DNA from: Alphaproteobacteria bacterium | GTDB lineage: Bacteria > Pseudomonadota > Alphaproteobacteria > Rhizobiales > Aestuariivirgaceae | NCBI GenBank assembly: GCA_020441605.1 | Contig: JAGRLX010000277.1 | Coordinates: 1-13,881 of the forward strand | DNA length: 13,881 nt | Direction: 5' to 3' | Shown: positions 1 through 8,329 of the stretch, piece by piece | Position numbering within the stretch: position 1 is the stretch's first letter | Layout of the letters: each line of letters starts with the position of its first letter | The notes under the pieces: generated by a model | What the model was told of the DNA's origin: nothing | Database searches by the model: none | Seen by the model: the letters and a program-made list of their open reading frames with translations, nothing else | Translations under genes and position numbers: made by a program

Positions 1-525
<525 letters not shown>

Positions 526-537
526 CGTCTCTCTCGT

Positions 538-1857
538 CTATTGTTGGTCGCGGTCGAGGAAATCGTCGAGCAATCCGGCATCGTCGGCGAGATCCAGAAA
601 GGACCAGCGGTTGCGGACATCGCGGGCAAATTTCATGGCATCGCGCCAGAGCTTGCGCGGCAGGCCCAGTTCGGTCGCCGTGGTCGGGCCGCCGGCGGAA
701 GCCAGCGCCTTCGCCATATCGGCTGGGTCCATCAGCATGGGCCTCAGTTCGTCGCGCAGTTGCGGCCACAGGTCGGCGAGCTTGCGGTTGAAGGCCTCGG
801 CGCCGGGTCGGTCGAAGGCCTTCTTCTTCGCTTCGGCAAAGCACATGCGGCCAATATCGGCGCCATAACGCCCAATGAACTCGCGCTCCTCGATATGGGT
901 CGCCTTGATGAGTGGCGGGCTGTCCAGGGCGAGAAGCGCGTGATGCAGGCGGGCAAGGGCAACGGATGCCACTCCCACCTGCTGGCCATGGGTGGTGCCC
1001 GGATGGGCCTTGCCGGCGAACATGTCGATCCAGTGAGAGACCTGGTGTTCGCCCATGGAGCCGGAATGTGACGAGCCGACGATGCAATTGCCGAAACCCG
1101 TCAGCACCAGAACGCGGTGGAGGTGGCCATTGGCCGCGATGTCGTGGTTCTTGAGGCCAGCGGCAGCGTCGATCATCTTCCCTTCGTCTTCGCGCAGGAG
1201 GATGAAGGGCGATTCCGTGTAGCTGGTGCCGAGCAAGCGATGGGATGCCCACCATTCGACCTGGGCCGTGGGTCGGCAAAGCGAATCGCCGAGGCCCGCC
1301 GCCGAAAGCCAGTGGGGTGCTGCCGCATTGACCTTCAGGTCGATGAAGATGCCACGCGGCGCATGGGCCGGAAGCGATGTCTTGTAACCGTTACCGAGCG
1401 TCACCGATGCAGTCGCCGCGGCGTAGCCGTTCATCGAGGCCGCAGTGCCGAAGCAGGCGTATCCGCGGCCGTCCTTGAAGGTCGCGTATTTGCATGTGTC
1501 GGACAGCGAGCCCGAGCCGACGGCGACCAGCGCGTCGGCGTGGCGGGTCTTGTCGCGGACCATGGCGATGGTCGGCTCGTCACAATGGGTATCGCCGGGC
1601 AGCACCAGTTCGTCGATGGTGCCAAGCGCCTTCACGTGTTTGGCGACACGGCGTCCCATCGCTTCCTGGGTGTTGACGTCCGAGACGACAGCGATGCGCT
1701 TTCCGAGCTTGAGCGGCGCCAGGAGATCGGCCTCGCCGCCATCGAGGTCTTCCTCGATCCGGATCACGTCGAAGGGCACCTTGACCGGCTTGCCCGATTC
1801 CGGGTCCTGCCAGCGGCCTGCGATGACATCGCGGATGAGTTCGTTCCAGTCGGTCAT
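538..1857 (-). CDS. Glycerol-1-phosphate dehydrogenase family (EgsA/AraM) NAD(P)-dependent enzyme
   Basis: A 439-residue protein of the iron/zinc-dependent alcohol dehydrogenase superfamily, closest in motifs to the sn-glycerol-1-phosphate dehydrogenase (EgsA/AraM) branch, which interconverts a phosphorylated polyol and its ketone using NAD(P). Visible motifs are the nucleotide/phosphate loop GSGSLSDTCKYAT (114-126), GLGDSL with a likely metal-binding Asp191, GEHQVSHWID with His271, and GTTHG with His290; the D/H/H trio matches the metal site known for EgsA. The start overlaps the upstream kinase stop as ATGA and has an AGGGAGG ribosome-binding site six bases before it, so the two are translationally coupled. 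Its physical coupling to a sugar kinase suggests it oxidises the kinase product, rather than making an archaeal-type lipid backbone. The family is clear; the actual substrate is inferred. Confidence 0.88.
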   Translation of the reverse strand: MTDWNELIRDVIAGRWQDPESGKPVKVPFDVIRIEEDLDGGEADLLAPLKLGKRIAVVSDVNTQEAMGRRVAKHVKALGTIDELVLPGDTHCDEPTIAMVRDKTRHADALVAVGSGSLSDTCKYATFKDGRGYACFGTAASMNGYAAATASVTLGNGYKTSLPAHAPRGIFIDLKVNAAAPHWLSAAGLGDSLCRPTAQVEWWASHRLLGTSYTESPFILLREDEGKMIDAAAGLKNHDIAANGHLHRVLVLTGFGNCIVGSSHSGSMGEHQVSHWIDMFAGKAHPGTTHGQQVGVASVALARLHHALLALDSPPLIKATHIEEREFIGRYGADIGRMCFAEAKKKAFDRPGAEAFNRKLADLWPQLRDELRPMLMDPADMAKALASAGGPTTATELGLPRKLWRDAMKFARDVRNRWSFLDLADDAGLLDDFLDRDQQ

Positions 1858-3380
1858 TCCGTGCCTCCCTGCGCGAAGGCAACGAGCCGGCGGTTCCACT
1901 CCGATAGCTGTGGCCACAGGTCGACATAGATCGACATGAGTTCCTGATAGCGCCGGTTCTCTTTCGTCCGTGGGCGGAAGGTCTTTGATGGCTTGCCGGA
2001 CATGGCCCGCGACGCCACGGCGATGGTCCGGTACCAGCCGCCGCCCTTGCTGGCGGCCATGGCGGCACCGAGGGCCGAGGCTTCGGCGGTCTCGAGGCGC
2101 TGCACGTCGCGACCCGACGCATCGGCCAGGATCTGGCACCAGAGGTCGGACTTGGAGCCGCCGCCCACCGCCGCGTAATGGGTAATGGGCGTGGTGGCAT
2201 TGTCGACCTTGTCCGTCATCATCGCTTGCTCGAGGGCGACGCCTTCCAACAGGGCGCGATAGATGTCGCCGCGATTGTGGTTGCCGGAAAGGCCGGCGAT
2301 CACGCCGCGGGCGGAAGAGTCCCAATAGGGCGTCATGCAGCCCGACCAATAGGGTACCAGCGCCAGGCCGTTGGCGCCGACAGGCGCGGCCTTGGCTTCT
2401 GCCTCGAGGGCAGCAAAGATGCCAGGGTTCTTGGCCGGGTTGACGTTGAACAGGCGCTCGACCATCCAGTTCACGAGAAAGGTGCCGGTGCGGATGGCGG
2501 TCTCGAAACTATATCCCTCCTCGCCGACGGCCGTCATGGCGCGGAAGGCACGGTCGGTGGCATAGGTCTTGCCGAAGCTGCCCGAGACGGTGGCGGTGCC
2601 AAGATTGACGTAGGCGCGGCCCGGCTTGAAGATATTGGCGCCGGTCCCAGCGCATTGGCCGTCGCCCCCGCCGGCCACCACGGGCGTTCCCGGCTTCAAT
2701 CCGGTGGCTTTGGCTGCAGCGGCGCTCACCGCGCCCATCACTTCGCCGGGGCGATGGAGGCGCGGAAGCTGTGCGCGGTCAAGGCCGACTGCCGCCAGCA
2801 GCGTGTCGGCCCAGTCTGAGGCCTCGGCATCGATAAGACCCATGGGATCGGCCGAGGCCAGTGACGTGACCCATTCGTCGGTGAGGAAATGGCTGAGCAC
2901 GCCATGAACCTCGGCGGCCTTGGCGGTCTTCCGCCAGAGCTTCGGCATGTGGGTGGAAAACCAGCGGCAGCGGTACAGGCAGGGCGTGACGTCCGGCGGC
3001 TTGCCGGAAATGCGGTGGATCGTCTCGCCGCCCAATTCGGCGGAGAGGTCCAGCACCTCCTGGTGGGCCCGTTCATCGAGCCACAAGGTGCCTGGCCGCA
3101 GTGCCGCGCCCTTGGCGTCGAACTGGGCGAAGCTTTCGCGCTGATTGGAAATGGCGAGGGCGGCGACGCGGCCGGTGTCGATCTTGCGGGAGAGTTGCTT
3201 CAGGCTCTTGGTGAGTGCGCCCGTCCAGTCGGCGACGTCCTGTTCGAACCATCCTGGCTTGGGGTTGGCGAGGGGCACGGCGGCGCGGCCTTCGGCGACG
3301 GCGCGCCCGTCCTTGTCGAAGGCGATGGCCTTGGTCGCGGTAGTCGATGAATCAATACCGATGACGAGATCGCCGCGCAT
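1854..3380 (-). CDS. FGGY-family carbohydrate kinase
   Basis: A cytoplasmic ATP-dependent kinase of the FGGY sugar/polyol family, 508 residues from the chosen start, the usual length (about 480-530). The N-terminal phosphate-binding strand IGIDSSTTATK (7-17) carries Asp10; LWLDER (99-104) is the substrate-side D-E-R segment; GGGDGQCAG holds the putative catalytic base Asp240; the NLGTATVSG segment (259-267) and the late AVGGGSKSDLW loop (404-414) form the ATP site. ATG at 3380 was chosen because it places the phosphate-1 strand at the family-typical distance. Neither it nor the in-frame ATG at 3392 or GTG at 3419 has a well-spaced Shine-Dalgarno sequence. The stop overlaps the dehydrogenase start. 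FGGY substrates range over glycerol, erythritol, xylulose, ribulose and others, so specificity stays open; xylulokinase-like motifs do not settle it. Confidence 0.92.
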   Translation of the reverse strand: MRGDLVIGIDSSTTATKAIAFDKDGRAVAEGRAAVPLANPKPGWFEQDVADWTGALTKSLKQLSRKIDTGRVAALAISNQRESFAQFDAKGAALRPGTLWLDERAHQEVLDLSAELGGETIHRISGKPPDVTPCLYRCRWFSTHMPKLWRKTAKAAEVHGVLSHFLTDEWVTSLASADPMGLIDAEASDWADTLLAAVGLDRAQLPRLHRPGEVMGAVSAAAAKATGLKPGTPVVAGGGDGQCAGTGANIFKPGRAYVNLGTATVSGSFGKTYATDRAFRAMTAVGEEGYSFETAIRTGTFLVNWMVERLFNVNPAKNPGIFAALEAEAKAAPVGANGLALVPYWSGCMTPYWDSSARGVIAGLSGNHNRGDIYRALLEGVALEQAMMTDKVDNATTPITHYAAVGGGSKSDLWCQILADASGRDVQRLETAEASALGAAMAASKGGGWYRTIAVASRAMSGKPSKTFRPRTKENRRYQELMSIYVDLWPQLSEWNRRLVAFAQGGTE

Positions 3381-3400
3381 GTTGCAAAGCATTCGAAAGA

Positions 3401-3424
3401 CGGAGGTGGCTTTCGCCACCTCCG
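3401..3424 (-). promoter_or_regulatory. Perfect 10-bp intercistronic hairpin with GAAA tetraloop
   Basis: On the minus strand the bases CGGAGGTGGC and GCCACCTCCG form a perfect 10-bp stem closed by a GAAA tetraloop. It sits in the 63-base gap between the solute-binding protein stop (3444) and the kinase start (3380). The following bases (TCTTTCG) are only mildly U-rich, so it is more likely an mRNA-stabilising or partly terminating element than a strong terminator. Such structures after binding-protein genes are known to keep the binding protein in excess over downstream subunits. The stem also hides the only GGAGG sequence upstream of the kinase. Confidence 0.65.
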
Positions 3425-3443
3425 CAAGTTGACAGGGAGAGTC

Positions 3444-4961
3444 TTAGAGCAGGCCAGCGTCGGCCACGGCCGCGTCGATCTGCTTGGCCACGTCGTCCAT
3501 GCAGGCCTTGGCGTCGCCGTTGTAGTCCTGGCCGGTGAGCAGCTTGCCGAGGGCAACCGGAATCTCGTTGTTCGAGAAGCCGGCCCACAGCGGCATGTCG
3601 GGCTCGGAGGCGATGTCGTTGTTGATGGTCTCGAGCACGACCGGCAGATGGCGGGTGGTGCCCGGGCCGACAACGGCCTTGGCCTTCACGCGCTCGTCGT
3701 TGAACGACGAGATGCGCATCGGCGCGAAGCCACCGCCCAGCGTGCAGCGGGTCATGATGTCCTTGGAGCAGGCCCACTGCATGAAGATCCAGGCTGCGTC
3801 GATGTTCTTGGAGTACTTCGACAGGCCGAGGATCGAGCCGCCCTGGTGGCCGGCGTTCGGAACTTCGCCAAAGCCGGCTTCGGCGATCGTGGCGTATTTC
3901 GGACCGCGGATCGGGCGCTTGCACTCCCACAGGCCCTGCACCTTCGAGCCGTCGGCGTCGAGGCCGGGGAAGAACTCGTCCCAAGAGTTGACGAGGGCGC
4001 ATTGTCCGGAGGCCATCATCTGGAACTGGCCGTCCCAGGTGGAGTTGGTGGATTCCGGCGGAGCGTTCTTGAGCAGTTCCTGGTAGATCTTCAGGCCGCC
4101 GACGGCCGCTTCGCTGTTGCCGGCGAACTTCTTGTCGGCGCCGAAGATGGTGCCGCCGTTGTTCCAGACGACCTGGGTCCAGTCGCATTCCAGCGAGTAG
4201 TGGCCGGACTTGGCCTGAAGGCCGGTGCCGTACATGCCGTTGGCCTTCTCGGCCTCGGTGATCATCTTGACCGCCGCGACGAACTCATCGACCGTGTTCG
4301 GCGGGGCGATGCCATGCTTCTCGAGGATGTCCTTCCGGTACATGGTGGTCATGATCGGGATGTCGAAGGGAATGCCGCCCCAACGGCCTTCATAAAGGGC
4401 GAGGCCTTCGACCAGCGGCTTGGAGAAGTCGTCCCAGTCCATGCCGGGCATGGCGAGGTCGGGCTTCTGCTTGTAGTAGTCGATGGGGTCGATGCAGTCC
4501 TGGGCAAATGTCGCCACCCACGACTGGTCGAGATAGTAGAGATCGTAGGTACCGAGCTGGCCCTGTACGTCCTGGGTCGCCTTGGCGAGCACCTGCTCGA
4601 GCGGCACGATCTCGATCTCGACCTCGATGCCGGTGGCTTCGGTGAACTCGCCCTTCAGCTGGTCGAGCACCACGGTCGGCGGCGTCGCTTCAGAGGTGTA
4701 GCGGATCTTGGCGCCCTTGAACGGGCCCGAGACGTCCTTCAGCCACTTGTTCACTTCGGCGTCCTGCGCCATCGCTTCCTGGCCGAGGGTGAAGCCGCGG
4801 TTGCGGCGGGTGTTGCCGAGAAGGGCGACGTTGAAGGCGGAGAAGCCGATGCCGGCCATGCCCATCTTCTTCAGGAAGGCGCGCTTGGAGATGCGCCGGT
4901 TGGCGAAGTCCTTTGCCGTGTCGACGATATAGGTCTTCTTGTCGTAGTCTTTAAAGCTCAT
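3444..4961 (-). CDS. ABC transporter extracellular solute-binding protein (carbohydrate type)
   Basis: A 505-residue family 1 solute-binding protein that would capture the substrate in the periplasm and deliver it to the permeases. The long N-terminus has a Tat-like element SKRAFLK (25-31), a KR variant of the twin-arginine consensus, followed by a moderately hydrophobic stretch (33-48) and a plausible cleavage site after AMA (63-65). The body contains typical repeats of this fold, for example the YDLYYLDQSW segment, GIPFDIPIMTT before the hinge, and a WDEFFPGL region. The ATG at 4961 has GGAGG six bases upstream. It follows both permeases, whereas such operons often start with this gene. UgpB/MalE-type proteins bind polyols, phosphodiesters or oligosaccharides; nothing here identifies the ligand. 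Confidence 0.9.
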   Translation of the reverse strand: MSFKDYDKKTYIVDTAKDFANRRISKRAFLKKMGMAGIGFSAFNVALLGNTRRNRGFTLGQEAMAQDAEVNKWLKDVSGPFKGAKIRYTSEATPPTVVLDQLKGEFTEATGIEVEIEIVPLEQVLAKATQDVQGQLGTYDLYYLDQSWVATFAQDCIDPIDYYKQKPDLAMPGMDWDDFSKPLVEGLALYEGRWGGIPFDIPIMTTMYRKDILEKHGIAPPNTVDEFVAAVKMITEAEKANGMYGTGLQAKSGHYSLECDWTQVVWNNGGTIFGADKKFAGNSEAAVGGLKIYQELLKNAPPESTNSTWDGQFQMMASGQCALVNSWDEFFPGLDADGSKVQGLWECKRPIRGPKYATIAEAGFGEVPNAGHQGGSILGLSKYSKNIDAAWIFMQWACSKDIMTRCTLGGGFAPMRISSFNDERVKAKAVVGPGTTRHLPVVLETINNDIASEPDMPLWAGFSNNEIPVALGKLLTGQDYNGDAKACMDDVAKQIDAAVADAGLL

Positions 4962-5005
4962 GAAAATCCTCCCATGGGTTTGAGCTCAGGTTCTCGTGCG
5001 CCACC

Positions 5006-5914
5006 TTACTCCTTCAGGGAGCCAAGGGTCAGGCCACGCACCAGATGGCGTTGAACGAGCAGAATGAAAATGAAGCTCGGAATCACGGCTGCGGTTCCCA
5101 GCGCCGCGATGAAGCCCCATTCATTGCCCGTCGAAGTCACGAAGGTCTGGATCTTGACCGGCACCGTGCGGATGTTGGTCGTCAGGAACAACGCCAGCAG
5201 GAATTCGGTCCAGGAAAATATGAAGACGAGAACCGCCGAAGCAGCGACACCGCCGCGCACCATCGGCAGAACGATCTTGCGGAAGGTCTGGGCGCGGGTT
5301 GCCCCGTCGATCATGGCGGCTTCGTCGACATCCTTCGGCACATCGTCGAAGAACGACTTCATCAGCAGCACCGCAATCGGTAGGTTCATCAGCGCATAGA
5401 TCAGCATCAGGCCGAGATAGCCCATGAAGATGCTCTCCCGGTCGAGCAGGCCGACATTGTTGTAGATGCCGACGAGCGGGATCAGAATGGCGATGGGCGG
5501 CATGAAGCGCTGGCCCAACACCCAGTTGAGGAAGCCGGTGCGGCCGCCGAACGACATGCGTGACAAGGCGTAGGATGCGAGCACCGCGACCAGCATGGTG
5601 ATGACGGTGGAGCCGACGGAAATGTTGATCGAATCGAGGATCGACTGGCGCGAGTCATAGGCGCCGCCGCCAGCCACGCCCATGCCGAGGCCTTCGTCGA
5701 TCGCCAGCTGCGAACGCGACTGCCCGAGCATGGTCACGCCATAATTGACCCAGGTGGGGACAAAGTCGAAGAAGTTGATCCGGTCCTTGTCGAAGATCGC
5801 CGAGATCGGCTTGATCGAGGTCAGCGCCCACCAGAAGATCGGGAACATGAAGAGGCCGGTCACCAGGACGGCGGCGATGTCGCGCAGGATGCGGATGGGG
5901 CGGGACTGTTCCAT
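5006..5914 (-). CDS. Carbohydrate ABC transporter permease, MalG/UgpE type
   Basis: A 302-residue inner-membrane subunit with about six hydrophobic segments. The cytoplasmic coupling loop DEAAMIDGATRAQTFRKIVLP (197-217) is the EAA motif that docks on the ATPase, and the protein ends in RGLTLGSLKE, a common C-terminus of MalG-type permeases. The start ATG overlaps the preceding permease stop as TGATG, so the two are co-translated. A somewhat long polar, Gly-rich periplasmic stretch (about 65-95) lies between the first and second membrane segments. The MalG-like assignment follows from its position as second permease and the C-terminal signature. Stop at 5006 is 44 bases before the binding-protein start. 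Confidence 0.93.
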   Translation of the reverse strand: MEQSRPIRILRDIAAVLVTGLFMFPIFWWALTSIKPISAIFDKDRINFFDFVPTWVNYGVTMLGQSRSQLAIDEGLGMGVAGGGAYDSRQSILDSINISVGSTVITMLVAVLASYALSRMSFGGRTGFLNWVLGQRFMPPIAILIPLVGIYNNVGLLDRESIFMGYLGLMLIYALMNLPIAVLLMKSFFDDVPKDVDEAAMIDGATRAQTFRKIVLPMVRGGVAASAVLVFIFSWTEFLLALFLTTNIRTVPVKIQTFVTSTGNEWGFIAALGTAAVIPSFIFILLVQRHLVRGLTLGSLKE

Positions 5915-6822
5915 CACAGCTTGACCTTGAAGATCTTCATGAACAGGGTCGATACGATGATGACGATAATCAGGGTCAGGATCGCAATGGTCGAGGCATA
6001 GGGGAAATCGGCGTTGCCGAAATAGATGCGGCCGGCGTAGGAGGTGAGCGTCTCGGTGGCCGTTCCGGGTCCTGAGTCGGTCATCACCTTCACGTAGTCG
6101 AAGGCGCGGAACAGGTCGATACCCCGAATCAGCACTGCGATGGCGATCACCTTGGACATCATGGGCAAGGTAAGCTTGAAGAAGGCCTGCACGTTGCTGG
6201 CCCCATCGATGGCCGCAGCCTCGAAGGGTTCCTTGGGGAGCGAGCGCAGACCGGCCAGCATGATCAGCACCATGAAGGGGGTCCATTGCCAGATCTCGGC
6301 GAGTAGAACACCGGGCAGCGCCGTCCGCGCGTCGCCGAGGATGGAGAAGCCAGTCGGCAGCAAACCGGTGGCGATGATGCCGCGGCTCAGGACCCCGAAA
6401 GAGCCATTGAGCATGAGCAGGAACATCATGGCGGTCACGGCCGGCGGGATCACCAGCGGCAAGGTCATGAGCGCCCGCAGAAGGGCGTAGCCGCGCCGGT
6501 CGGAATCAAGCAGCAGGGCGATCAGCATGCCGAACACCAACTGGAACACCAGGGCCACGCCGGTGTAGACCAAGGTGTTGAACAGGGCATTGAGCACCCG
6601 ATCGTCGGCCAGCAGCTTGCTCCAGTTGTAGCCCGGGGCGAAGGCCAGCTTGCGGGTGACGGGATGCTTGCGTTGCAGCGTCAGCCAGATCGCATAGACC
6701 AGGGGATAGATGCCGAAGACGATCATCAGGGCGCTGGCTGGCAGCAGCCAGGGCAACGGATGTTCGGAAGTCAACCACCGCGGCAGCCAGGCATGGCGTG
6801 GCGTGAAGCTGGCCGAAGACAT
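5914..6822 (-). CDS. Carbohydrate ABC transporter permease, MalF/UgpA type
   Basis: A 302-residue integral membrane subunit that pairs with the downstream permease to form the import channel. Hydrophobic segments are seen near 24-46, 84-106, 118-139, 170-191, 222-236 and 280-300. The EAA coupling loop EPFEAAAIDGASNVQAFFKL (198-217) ending in TLP is present. ATG at 6822 was chosen because the preceding in-frame codons are polar, lie in the promoter region and include no convincing ribosome-binding site; GGGAGGG lies 11 bases before the chosen start and AAAGG is closer. It is the first gene of the transporter unit, with the operator-like palindrome 46-73 bases upstream. Confidence 0.92.
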   Translation of the reverse strand: MSSASFTPRHAWLPRWLTSEHPLPWLLPASALMIVFGIYPLVYAIWLTLQRKHPVTRKLAFAPGYNWSKLLADDRVLNALFNTLVYTGVALVFQLVFGMLIALLLDSDRRGYALLRALMTLPLVIPPAVTAMMFLLMLNGSFGVLSRGIIATGLLPTGFSILGDARTALPGVLLAEIWQWTPFMVLIMLAGLRSLPKEPFEAAAIDGASNVQAFFKLTLPMMSKVIAIAVLIRGIDLFRAFDYVKVMTDSGPGTATETLTSYAGRIYFGNADFPYASTIAILTLIIVIIVSTLFMKIFKVKL

Positions 6823-6867
6823 GCCTTTGATTTCCCTCCCAAGCAGGATCCGTTTGGCGGTTCCGCA

Positions 6868-6895
6868 ACTTTTGTCATTCTGAAATTGCAAAAGT
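6868..6895. promoter_or_regulatory. Operator-like 28-bp inverted repeat upstream of the transporter operon
   Basis: The outer arms ACTTTTG and CAAAAGT are perfectly complementary and the inner triplets ATT/AAT are placed around the same centre, so 10 of 14 base pairs are symmetric. The repeat lies 46-73 bases before the first permease start, in the only sizeable gap of the operon, which is a usual place for a repressor or activator site. No regulator gene is in the window, and no clear -35/-10 pair could be fixed beside it. Confidence 0.45.
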
Positions 6896-6945
6896 GCAGC
6901 AACACTAGTTCGGGGACTCGTCGGGAGTCAATCGGCAAGCATGCG

Positions 6946-6988
6946 CCCAAATGAAATTCGCAGCGCAGCAAGAAATGCTGCGTTGCGA
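6946..6988 (-). terminator. Terminator-like hairpin after the aldolase/DRL-like unit
   Basis: On the minus strand, 13 bases at 6988-6976 pair with 6970-6958 (one G-U pair) around a five-base loop, followed by ATTTCATTTGG. The stem starts about 18 bases past the stop codon of the DRL-like gene. The stable stem and interrupted T tract fit an intrinsic terminator, which would make the aldolase/DRL pair a transcription unit separate from the transporter operon. The hairpin is directly visible; termination is inferred. Confidence 0.6.
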
Positions 6989-7006
6989 TAGGCTTGGGAA
7001 TTCGCC

Positions 7007-8329
7007 TTACAGGCGATGGAAGCGGGCGTCGCTTTGGTCCAGCCGCTGACGTATCTGGGTGATCATCAGGCTGTCGTCGGGAACGCAGTTGTCATAGGTG
7101 AGATAGCTGCCGGCCTTGACCGGCTTGATCACCCGCGCGCCTTCAGCGAGGCCGAGCGGCACGGCATTGGCGTTGTGGGCCTCGGCGTGGGTCATGGCCC
7201 AGGCCCGATACTGGGTCTCGCCGATCTTGCCCAGGGTCTCGCCCGCTGCGAGATCACGCTTGGCGATGGTAATGGCCTCGGCCACCGGCTGATCGAGGGG
7301 AACCATGTCGGCATGCTGGTGCAGCACGGCGCGAGCAGCCGACAAGGGCACCTCCAGACTGGTCAGGTGATAGGGGCGGAACAGGGTGAAATAGGGGCCC
7401 TTGCCCACCTTGAGGTCGATCAGGCGCTCCATGACGCGGGGGTGATCGGTGGTCACCACGCAGAACACGCCCGGCGCCACGCCCTTGCCGATGGAATAGT
7501 CGACGCAGCCGGACTTCGAGAGAACCCCACCGGCCGATCTTGGCACCAGCACCGAGGCCAGTTCGTCGCGGCCGGCCGCAGGCCCATGCATGCCGGGCAC
7601 GTCGGGAACGAGGCCGGTGCAATTGGCGATGGCCACCATTTCGATCATGGTCTTGGAGCCGTCGACGAATTCCACCAGCATCCGGGCATTCATGTCGCGA
7701 CGGCGGGCCTCTTCCTCGTAGTCGGCCGGGACGGCGTCGAACTTCAGCGGATTGTTCTTGCCCTTGCCAGCGCAGACGATGTCGAGGCCGATCGATTGGG
7801 CAAAACCAATCAGTTCCAGGGTCGCCGCCGGTTCGTCGCCGGCTGCGCCCGTGTAGACGACGCCCGCCTTGCGCGCTTCGGCATGGAGGTGGCGGCCGAT
7901 GGTGATGTCGGCTTCGACATTGAGCATGACCACGTGCTTGCCGTTGGCGATCGCATCGAGGGCAAATCGCGTGCCGACACTGGGATTGCCGGTGGCATCG
8001 ATCACGACATCGATCCGGCCGGCCCGGGCCAATGCCTCAAGGCTGTCGGTGATGGCCAGGCGTCCGGCTTCGATGGCCGTGTCGATGGCCGCCGCCGTCT
8101 TCTCCTCGGACACGGCCGCATCGGGAAATCCGGCGAGCCTGGCGGCCGCGACCGCGGCAGGAACCCGCATTTCGGCGATGGCGCCGAGACGCAGTCCCGG
8201 CATGCGGTTGAGTTGCACCACGATGTCGGTGCCCATCTGGCCGCAGCCAGCGAGCCCGATCGTGACTGGCCGTCCGGCTTCGGCGCGGGCGTTCAGTTCG
8301 GCAACGAGCGGCGATACACCGGTGATCAT
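7007..8329 (-). CDS. SAF-domain NAD(P)-dependent oxidoreductase, DRL (DXR-II)-like
   Basis: A 440-residue protein with an N-terminal Rossmann domain (GCGQMG core, GxGxxG at 28-33; VVIDATGNPSVG at 108-119), a central catalytic-type region with CAGKGKNNPL (186-195) and VDGSKTMIEM (222-231), and a C-terminal SAF domain (about 345-420, IAKRDLAAGETL). This layout and length match the homoserine-dehydrogenase-like/SAF family that includes Brucella abortus DRL, an alternative 1-deoxy-D-xylulose 5-phosphate reductoisomerase of the MEP pathway; from memory the GKGKNNPL and SKSGCVDYSIGKG-type stretches are closely shared. Its start overlaps the aldolase stop as TGATG. The context is sugar catabolism, so it may instead work on a related phosphorylated branched or deoxy sugar. 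Automatic pipelines often label such proteins homoserine dehydrogenase or FlgA, both probably misleading. Confidence 0.82.
   Translation of the reverse strand: MITGVSPLVAELNARAEAGRPVTIGLAGCGQMGTDIVVQLNRMPGLRLGAIAEMRVPAAVAAARLAGFPDAAVSEEKTAAAIDTAIEAGRLAITDSLEALARAGRIDVVIDATGNPSVGTRFALDAIANGKHVVMLNVEADITIGRHLHAEARKAGVVYTGAAGDEPAATLELIGFAQSIGLDIVCAGKGKNNPLKFDAVPADYEEEARRRDMNARMLVEFVDGSKTMIEMVAIANCTGLVPDVPGMHGPAAGRDELASVLVPRSAGGVLSKSGCVDYSIGKGVAPGVFCVVTTDHPRVMERLIDLKVGKGPYFTLFRPYHLTSLEVPLSAARAVLHQHADMVPLDQPVAEAITIAKRDLAAGETLGKIGETQYRAWAMTHAEAHNANAVPLGLAEGARVIKPVKAGSYLTYDNCVPDDSLMITQIRQRLDQSDARFHRL

Noticed and set aside
3429..5054. Long plus-strand open frame opposite the solute-binding protein gene
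   Set aside because: Composition is that of an antisense frame (Gly/Val/His/Asp-rich); the minus frame has an excellent ribosome-binding site, an export signal and family motifs.
5719..5820. Polar Gly-rich loop of the MalG-type permease as an insertion or frameshift
   Set aside because: The frame stays open and all core motifs are in place; periplasmic loops of this length occur in related permeases.
7007..8329. Homoserine dehydrogenase or flagellar FlgA assignment
   Set aside because: The SAF domain and Rossmann fold invite these labels, but no threonine/methionine or flagellar genes are nearby and the central motifs fit the DRL-type family better.
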